From JAWVZU01 sp033722075 (GTDB taxonomy: Bacteria; Pseudomonadota; Gammaproteobacteria; Xanthomonadales; SZUA-38), in contig JAWVZU010000074.1 in the NCBI GenBank assembly GCA_033722075.1, forward strand, positions 1 to 14,462: a DNA stretch of 14,462 bases. The letters are read 5' to 3'. A program made the position numbers and the translations under genes. This document shows, in pieces, positions 13,312 to 14,462 of the stretch; the first letter of the stretch is position 1; every line of letters starts with the position of its first letter. Under the pieces are notes generated by a model. The model was not told the DNA's origin, did not search any database, and saw only the letters and a program-made list of their open reading frames with translations.

Positions 13312-14010
13312 ATGCCGACCGACTTGCCGACAACCCGCTGGAGCCTGATTCGGGCAAGCGCCGAAGGCAACACCGATGCTTCCCGCGCCTGGGAAACGCT
13401 GGTCGCCGGCTACGAACGGGCGATCCTGGCCTTCTTTCGGCGTTCGGGCCTGCGGGATGAGGCCGAAGACCTGACCCAGTCGTTCCTGGCCGAATCGATC
13501 GAAGGCGGCTGGTGGGCCCGTGCCGACGAGGGCCGGGGCAGCTTCAGGAATTTTCTCTATCTCTTGTTGAAGCGATTTCTCGCCAAGCGCTATCGGCAGC
13601 TCGCGGCGATGCCCGAGACGGGAAACCAGGACGACACTCTTGCGGATCGGGCCGGGAGTGCAGGACGCGCGTACGATCTGGCCTTCGTCCTGTCCTTGAC
13701 CCGCAACGCCATGGAGGCGCTCCGGGAGGACTATGCGGGACGTGACCGGCGGGACCTGTTCGACCGGCTGATGCCGCTGATCAGCGATCCTCCGGAACAC
13801 GGTGAGCTTCAGGACGTGGCCGAAACGCTCGGGATCCGGCCCAACACGCTGACCGTCGAGATGCGCCGCCTGCGCCAGCGGCTTTCGAAGTGCCTGCAGC
13901 GGGAAGTCCAGGAACTCTGCACCAGCGACGCGCAGTACGAGGCGGAGATGAAGGCCATCCGAGCCCTGCTTGCGGACAGCGACCTGTCACATTTGAGCCG
14001 GCCCGGGTAG
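13312..14010 (+). CDS. ECF sigma factor of the Ser/Thr-kinase-associated type
   Basis: A 232-residue ECF sigma-70 factor. The N-terminus TTRWSLIRASAEGN, then AWETLVAGYERAILAFFRRSGL, and the region 2 motif DEAEDLTQSFLAESIEGG (49-66), followed by ADEGRGSFRNFLYLLLKRFL (71-90), are characteristic of a group frequent in planctomycetes, acidobacteria and some gammaproteobacteria that is commonly encoded beside protein kinases. Region 4 is at about 150-200, with the helix-turn-helix around VAETLGIRPNTLTVEMRRLR. The acidic region 2.2 residues are kept, so core polymerase binding should not need phosphorylation as in sigma factors lacking them. No anti-sigma gene is adjacent. The ATG has no obvious Shine-Dalgarno and lies 19 bases after the lipoprotein stop. 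The kinase gene follows at once. Confidence 0.9.
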   Translation: MPTDLPTTRWSLIRASAEGNTDASRAWETLVAGYERAILAFFRRSGLRDEAEDLTQSFLAESIEGGWWARADEGRGSFRNFLYLLLKRFLAKRYRQLAAMPETGNQDDTLADRAGSAGRAYDLAFVLSLTRNAMEALREDYAGRDRRDLFDRLMPLISDPPEHGELQDVAETLGIRPNTLTVEMRRLRQRLSKCLQREVQELCTSDAQYEAEMKAIRALLADSDLSHLSRPG

Positions 14011-14039
14011 TGGAAGAGCAAAAGGACGGAGATGCTGCC

Positions 14040-14462
14040 ATGACCGATGCTCAGGACCCCACCCTCCAGGACGCCACGCTGCTGCGTTTTGCCAAGGCGG
14101 CCCTGGCCGCCGGAGAAGATCCCCAGGAGCTTTCCTGGGAAGACCTCGACCTGTCCGATCCGGAACAGCGCCGCTTCGGCGATTACGAGCTGCTGGAGCT
14201 GCTCGGCCGCGGCGGCATGGGCGTGGTTTATCGCGCTCGCCAGGAACGCCTGGACCGGGAGGTGGCGATCAAGTTCATCGCCTCGAACGTGGCGGACGAC
14301 CCGGGCATGATCGCCAAGTTTCACGCGGAGGCCCAAGCCGCTGCGCGGCTGCATCACCCGCACATCGTTCCGGTCTTCGAGGTCGGCAGCGTGGACTGCC
14401 TGCATTACTTCACCATGCCGTTGCTTCGCGGCAAGACGCTGGCCGATGTAGGCCGGCTGCCC
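14040..14462 (+). CDS. Ser/Thr protein kinase (N-terminal part, cut by window end)
   Basis: The first 141 residues of a Hanks-type kinase. An acidic lead of about 45 residues (DLSDPEQRRFGDYELLELL) precedes the glycine-rich loop LGRGGMGVVYRA, the VAIKF strand with the ATP-binding lysine, the helix C glutamate in FHAEAQAAARLHHPHIV, and the hinge region HYFTMPLL. The catalytic loop and everything after it are outside the window, so membrane spans or C-terminal repeats cannot be judged. The ATG at 14040 has GGAG eight bases upstream. A GTG at 14010, overlapping the sigma-factor stop as TAGTG and in frame, is an alternative that would add ten residues. The tight spacing makes a sigma-kinase regulatory pair very likely. 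Confidence 0.9.
   Translation, partial: MTDAQDPTLQDATLLRFAKAALAAGEDPQELSWEDLDLSDPEQRRFGDYELLELLGRGGMGVVYRARQERLDREVAIKFIASNVADDPGMIAKFHAEAQAAARLHHPHIVPVFEVGSVDCLHYFTMPLLRGKTLADVGRLP

Noticed and set aside
13312..14010. Sigma factor activated by phosphorylation as in the EcfP type
   Set aside because: That type lacks the acidic residues in region 2.2; here the DEAED motif is intact, so the sequence does not support the same mechanism.

Overview
The window is a GC-rich chromosomal stretch with tightly packed genes on both strands and no tRNA, rRNA, CRISPR array, transposase or phage gene that I can see. OmpW, a GcvR-like double-ACT protein, a CapA-family protein, a lipoprotein with a clean lipobox and an ECF sigma factor beside a Ser/Thr kinase point to a Gram-negative, probably a high-GC gammaproteobacterium. 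Something near Wenzhouxiangella or the Lysobacter/Xanthomonas relatives is my guess. Many promoters look like a -10 element with a poor -35.

Left part (1-5310). A GNAT acetyltransferase and a DUF2784 membrane protein form a minus-strand pair, divergent from a branch-1 nitrilase. The nitrilase runs tail to tail into a DUF1697 protein, and their ends overlap inside a four-copy 9-bp tandem repeat. DUF1697 is coupled to an upstream 88-residue cyclase/ABM-like protein through a GTGA overlap. A CapA-family phosphoesterase-like protein follows on the plus strand. Then comes an untidy stretch (about 3865-4300) with a possible hydrolase remnant, a palindrome, a possible 31-residue membrane peptide and the abnormal tail of a methyltransferase. 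That methyltransferase and a small cupin form a minus-strand pair separated by a 20-nt perfect palindrome.

Middle (5315-9801). ompW has a strong terminator and an FNR/Anr-type site placed where a class II activator would sit. Upstream of it on the same strand lies a class I HMG-CoA reductase with an extra N-terminal domain. Divergent from that is a two-gene unit: a small secreted protein and an MscS-type channel carrying a C-terminal cyclic-nucleotide-binding domain.

Right part (9821-14462). A minus-strand operon encodes a periplasmic amino-acid-binding domain fused to a UPF0126/TRIC-fold membrane module (PF03458, the glycine transporter family), followed by a GcvR-like double-ACT regulator. 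I read this as a self-contained glycine uptake and sensing unit, and it is the best candidate here for an uncharacterised system. Divergent from it, a plus-strand operon encodes an unrecognised outer-membrane lipoprotein, an ECF sigma factor of the kinase-associated type, and a Ser/Thr kinase cut off by the window end.
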